The position numbers and the translations under genes were made by a program. Positions 61,418 through 64,000 of a DNA stretch of 64,000 nucleotides are shown one piece after another. The notes under the pieces are model-generated. The model ran no database searches and was not told the DNA's origin. It saw nothing but the letters and a program-made list of their open reading frames with translations. The DNA comes from Massilia aurea (lineage in GTDB: Bacteria > Pseudomonadota > Gammaproteobacteria > Burkholderiales > Burkholderiaceae_D), in NCBI RefSeq assembly GCF_024753205.1, contig NZ_JANUGZ010000002.1:186001-250000 (forward strand). The letters are read 5' to 3'. The number at the start of each line of letters is the position of its first letter. Positions within the stretch are counted from its first letter, which is position 1.

Positions 61418-62914
61418 ATGCACACGACCACCCCGGCACCCCGGCCTTCTCTCTCGCCCGCCAGCGCCAGCCTGCACGGCCACGACACGGTAACGCTGGC
61501 GCAGGCCATGGGGCTGCTCGCGACCGTGGGCGACCTGGCCATGGGCCAACCCATCGATGCGTCCGCGCGCGCCTCTCGCCTGGCCGCGCGCATTGCACTG
61601 GCTGCCGGTGGCGATGCAAACGCCGCTGCGCACGCCCACATGACAGCCCGCTTGCGCTGGTCCGGCAGCACCGCCACGGCCACCGGCTTTGCCACGCTGC
61701 TGGGCGACGACATCGGTGGCCGCCAGGCGATGCTGACCCGTACGCTCAGCGCGCAGCAGGCCGCGCGCCTCGACCAGGTGAAGCATCACCTCACACCACT
61801 GGCCGCCATCCACTGCGAGGTTGCAGGCAACATCGCCGCCATGCTGGGCCTGCCGGCTCCGGTCGAACACGGCCTGCGCCACCTGTTCGAGCGCGTCGAT
61901 GGCCGCGGCCAGCCGTATGGTCTGGAAGGCAGTGCGGTGCCGGGCGTCGTGCAGCACGTGGCACTGGCCGGCGACATCGAGATCCTCGCGCGCGCGCATG
62001 GATTCAGCGCGGCGCTGGCGATGGTCACGCGTCTGGGCGGCATCCGGTATCCGGCGGCGCTGGTCGCGCAGGTGGCGCCGCACGCGCAGGCGTGGCTCGA
62101 CGCACCGGGCGCGCTGGAGGAACCCGCGCTGCCCAGCGACTTCCTGCCGCTGTCGGTGCCGTTGACGCTGGTGGCCGATACCGTCGAACTGAAGCTGCCC
62201 TGGCTGGCCGGTCATTCGCGCCGCGTGGCGCTGCTGGCGCACGGGGCTGCGCAAGGCTTGGGGCTGCCGGACGCAGACCAGCGCAGCCTGGCGCGCGCCG
62301 CGCTGCTGCATGGGATCGGGCGCGCCGCCGTGTCGAACACCGTCTGGGAACGCCGAAGCAAACCAGGTAGCGCGGACTGGGAAGCCATCCGCCGCGCCCC
62401 CTTCTGGACGGCGCGCATCGGCAACCGTGTCGACGGCATCGAGGCCGATGCGCAGCTGGCCTCGCAAATCCATGAACGGCTCGATGGCAGCGGCTACTAC
62501 CGCAGTCTCGACGCCACCACGCTCGGCATGCCACAGCGCCTGCTGGCGGCAGCGACGGTCCACGTCGCCCTGCGCTCGCCGCGGCCATGGCGCGCTGCGC
62601 ACGAACCGGTGTCGACGCGGGCGCTGCTCGAAGCGCAGGTGACGGGCGGACGCCTCGATCGCGCTGCGGTGGACGCCGTGCTGGCGGCCGCTGCCACGGC
62701 GACCGTATCGGCGCCGGCGGGCCAGGTATTGTCAGCGCGCGAGGTCGACGTGCTGCAGCGCCTCAGCCTGGGCGAGTCAGGCAAGGACGCCGCGCGCGCG
62801 ATGCGCATCAGTACCGGCGCCGTGCGCACGCATGTCGAAAGCATCCTGGGCAAGCTGGGATGCGCGACCCGCGCCGCCGCGACCTTGCGCGCGCTGACGC
62901 TGGGACTGATTTAA
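61418..62914 (+). CDS. Degenerate double HD-GYP protein with C-terminal LuxR-type HTH
   Basis: A 498-residue soluble protein. Two HD-related segments are seen. The first (about residues 120-200) keeps HLFERVDGRGQPYG but no HD box. The second (about 258-400) has HSRRVALLAHGAA, LLHGIGRAAVSN where an HDIG motif would stand (Asp replaced by Gly, about 298-301), and HERLDGSGYYR (about 352-362). A LuxR-type helix-turn-helix closes the protein (about 438-490; LSAREVDVLQRLSLGESGKDAARAMRIS in pieces, GAVRTHVESILGKLG). Loss of the HD aspartate suggests a c-di-GMP-binding or otherwise non-catalytic regulator of transcription. It stands after the ycgR-like gene. Confidence 0.82.
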   Translation: MHTTTPAPRPSLSPASASLHGHDTVTLAQAMGLLATVGDLAMGQPIDASARASRLAARIALAAGGDANAAAHAHMTARLRWSGSTATATGFATLLGDDIGGRQAMLTRTLSAQQAARLDQVKHHLTPLAAIHCEVAGNIAAMLGLPAPVEHGLRHLFERVDGRGQPYGLEGSAVPGVVQHVALAGDIEILARAHGFSAALAMVTRLGGIRYPAALVAQVAPHAQAWLDAPGALEEPALPSDFLPLSVPLTLVADTVELKLPWLAGHSRRVALLAHGAAQGLGLPDADQRSLARAALLHGIGRAAVSNTVWERRSKPGSADWEAIRRAPFWTARIGNRVDGIEADAQLASQIHERLDGSGYYRSLDATTLGMPQRLLAAATVHVALRSPRPWRAAHEPVSTRALLEAQVTGGRLDRAAVDAVLAAAATATVSAPAGQVLSAREVDVLQRLSLGESGKDAARAMRISTGAVRTHVESILGKLGCATRAAATLRALTLGLI

Positions 62915-63495
62915 GACTGCGTGCGGCGGAGGCGCAACGCCCCGGCCATGCCCAGGCCCGCCAGCAGCAGCGCCAGCGAACCCGGCTCCGGCACCTCGGT
63001 CGCATCGGCAAAGCTGAAATCGTCCATCGCATACGAACCCTGCGCGCCGCTGGAGACGACGACCGTATCGATCGCGCCATCCCAGCCGGCGTCCAGAAAC
63101 GCCGCCACGCCGGACAGTTGCAGCGCCGACGTACTGGCGACCAGCAAACCCTGGAAGTACAGGTCGAAGCGCACGCTGCTGTCCTCGTAGCCCGAGAACC
63201 AGGCGCCCTCGAAGACGGTGGGCGCCAGGAAGCGGATGGTGCTGGCGACCGGTCCGCCGTCGGTCCAGTCAGTGGTGACACGGCCGGCACCGGAATGAGC
63301 GGCAAACGGGTCTTGCTCGCTCGTGAAGACATTCAGGCCGGCGCCCGACCAGTCAAGGCCACGGTAGTTGGCAGCGACGGCGGCGTAGCCGTCGGGACCG
63401 ACGATGTCGTCGAAATCGAGCACGGTGGCCGAGGCGAAAGGTGCGCACAGTGCGAAGGCAACGGCCGCAGCGGCCTTACGAAGCATGGGATGCAT
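62911..63495 (-). CDS. PEP-CTERM sorting-domain protein
   Basis: A 194-residue exported protein. It has a signal peptide (MHPMLRKAAAAVAFALCAPFASA), a beta-rich central part (about residues 25-165) and the C-terminal signal VPEPGSLALLLAGLGMAGA followed by RLRRTQS. That tail is the PEP-CTERM signal recognised by exosortase in bacteria that make extracellular polysaccharide. The function of the middle part is unknown. Start 63495 has AGGA six bases before it; a second ATG lies nine bases on. Its stop overlaps the end of the HD-GYP/LuxR gene by 4 bp, convergently. Confidence 0.86.
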   Translation of the reverse strand: MHPMLRKAAAAVAFALCAPFASATVLDFDDIVGPDGYAAVAANYRGLDWSGAGLNVFTSEQDPFAAHSGAGRVTTDWTDGGPVASTIRFLAPTVFEGAWFSGYEDSSVRFDLYFQGLLVASTSALQLSGVAAFLDAGWDGAIDTVVVSSGAQGSYAMDDFSFADATEVPEPGSLALLLAGLGMAGALRLRRTQS

Positions 63496-63530
63496 GGAAT
63501 TCCTGTTAATGGTGATGGAAGCGAACATGG

Positions 63531-64000
63531 TCAGACCAGGCCCAGCGCCGGATCGCTGACCGTGTGGCGGCCGGTTTCGACGCGCCCGGCAAAGCGGCGC
63601 AGGTAGTCGGGCTGGCCCGAGACCGTGGCGCTCAGGTCGTACCAGTAGCCGTTGGCCGCCAGCGGAATGCGCACGAGCAGTTCGGTGCGCGGCGCCAGCG
63701 TGTGCAACTGGCGCAGCTGCGCGTAGGCGTTCGCATTCAGGTTGAACGTGCACGGCGCCGCGCCGGTATTCATCAGGCGCAGCACCAGCTCGCCTGTGGC
63801 GGCATCGCAGCGCACGTGGACGTCCGGGCGCGCCTGCCCTGCCGCGACGGCGCGCAGCGCGCTGCCCGTGAAGTGGCGGTGATAACCGTTCGGACCCAGC
63901 ACCCACAGATCGTAGGCGCCGCCGACTGCCGGCGTCCAGTTGTCGGCCAGCGACTTGCCCGCCTCGACGGTGTAGCGGCGCGGCACGGCAGCCAGGTTCT
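63531..64000 (-). CDS. Phosphocholine-type phospholipase C, C-terminal part (runs off the right edge)
   Basis: The last about 156 codons of a longer gene, open to the window edge. The visible part matches the C-terminal DUF756-type domains of bacterial phosphocholine-specific phospholipases C (PlcH/PlcN-like): YTVEAGKSLADNWTP, YDLWVLGPNGYHRHFTG and, later, NAYAQLRQLHTLAP and YWYDLSATVSGQPDYLRRFAGRVE (in pieces). Such enzymes are exported and cleave phosphatidylcholine or sphingomyelin. The catalytic domain is outside the window, so activity cannot be judged. It lies 35 bp upstream of the PEP-CTERM gene on the same strand. Confidence 0.8.
   Translation of the reverse strand, partial: NLAAVPRRYTVEAGKSLADNWTPAVGGAYDLWVLGPNGYHRHFTGSALRAVAAGQARPDVHVRCDAATGELVLRLMNTGAAPCTFNLNANAYAQLRQLHTLAPRTELLVRIPLAANGYWYDLSATVSGQPDYLRRFAGRVETGRHTVSDPALGLV

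Overview
The window is about 64 kb of high-GC chromosomal DNA from a motile, aerobic Gram-negative heterotroph. Gene content points to a betaproteobacterium of the Oxalobacteraceae, most like the Massilia/Telluria group. This is inferred from the yicC-gmk-rpoZ-spoT order, a betaproteobacterial 16-strand-type porin, an Entner-Doudoroff (ED) set with its own HexR regulator, a PEP-CTERM protein and a polar-flagellum gene set. I saw no rRNA, tRNA, CRISPR array, prophage or intact insertion sequence. Nearly all of the DNA is ordinary core or lightly accessory chromosome.

Layout. 1-7 kb: the 5' part of hrpA, argA, yggX, a small lipoprotein, rpiA and a MacA/MacB-type efflux operon. 7-8 kb: a RES/Xre toxin-antitoxin pair. 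8-12 kb: two closely related membrane chemoreceptors. 12-17 kb: a LysR regulator divergent from a CitMHS carrier, an AtuA-family protein, a small AtuA partner and a porin. 17-31.9 kb: a carbon-metabolism block (two zinc-peptidase-like genes, eda, edd, pgi, a gluconolactonase-like gene, a TonB receptor, a soluble chemoreceptor, zwf, hexR, free-Met-sulfoxide reductase, tal). HexR-like operators stand in front of edd, pgi and zwf. 31.9-32.25 kb: a non-coding stretch with a 51-bp tandem repeat. 32-39 kb: an AcrR-type repressor and a complete RND tripartite pump, with an AcrR-like operator between them. 39-50.3 kb: a degenerate M28-like protein, hemW, rdgB, rph, a PP2C phosphatase/Ser-Thr kinase pair, yicC, gmk, rpoZ, spoT, heme oxygenase and greB. 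50.3-61.4 kb: a NarL-type two-component pair, a diguanylate cyclase and a late flagellar cluster (fliC, flaG, fliD, fliS, fliT, fliK-like, flhB C-domain-like, ycgR-like). 61.4-64 kb: an HD-GYP/LuxR protein, a PEP-CTERM protein and the 3' end of a phosphocholine-type phospholipase C.

How the parts work together. zwf, edd, eda, pgi and tal, with rpiA elsewhere in the window, make a nearly complete glucose-6-phosphate to pyruvate/pentose network. HexR, encoded just after zwf, is the probable local repressor. The flagellar genes sit beside c-di-GMP genes (a GGDEF enzyme with an intact I-site, a PilZ brake and a degenerate HD-GYP protein), and three chemoreceptors lie elsewhere in the window. That fits a switch between swimming and surface life.

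I did not find a clearly undescribed large system. The observations I rate highest are the HexR operator set, the coupled DUF4157-like/LAS-peptidase-like gene pair, the CitMHS-AtuA-small AtuA operon, the 51-bp repeat array, the HD-GYP/LuxR protein with a lost HD aspartate, and the M28-like protein with lost zinc ligands.
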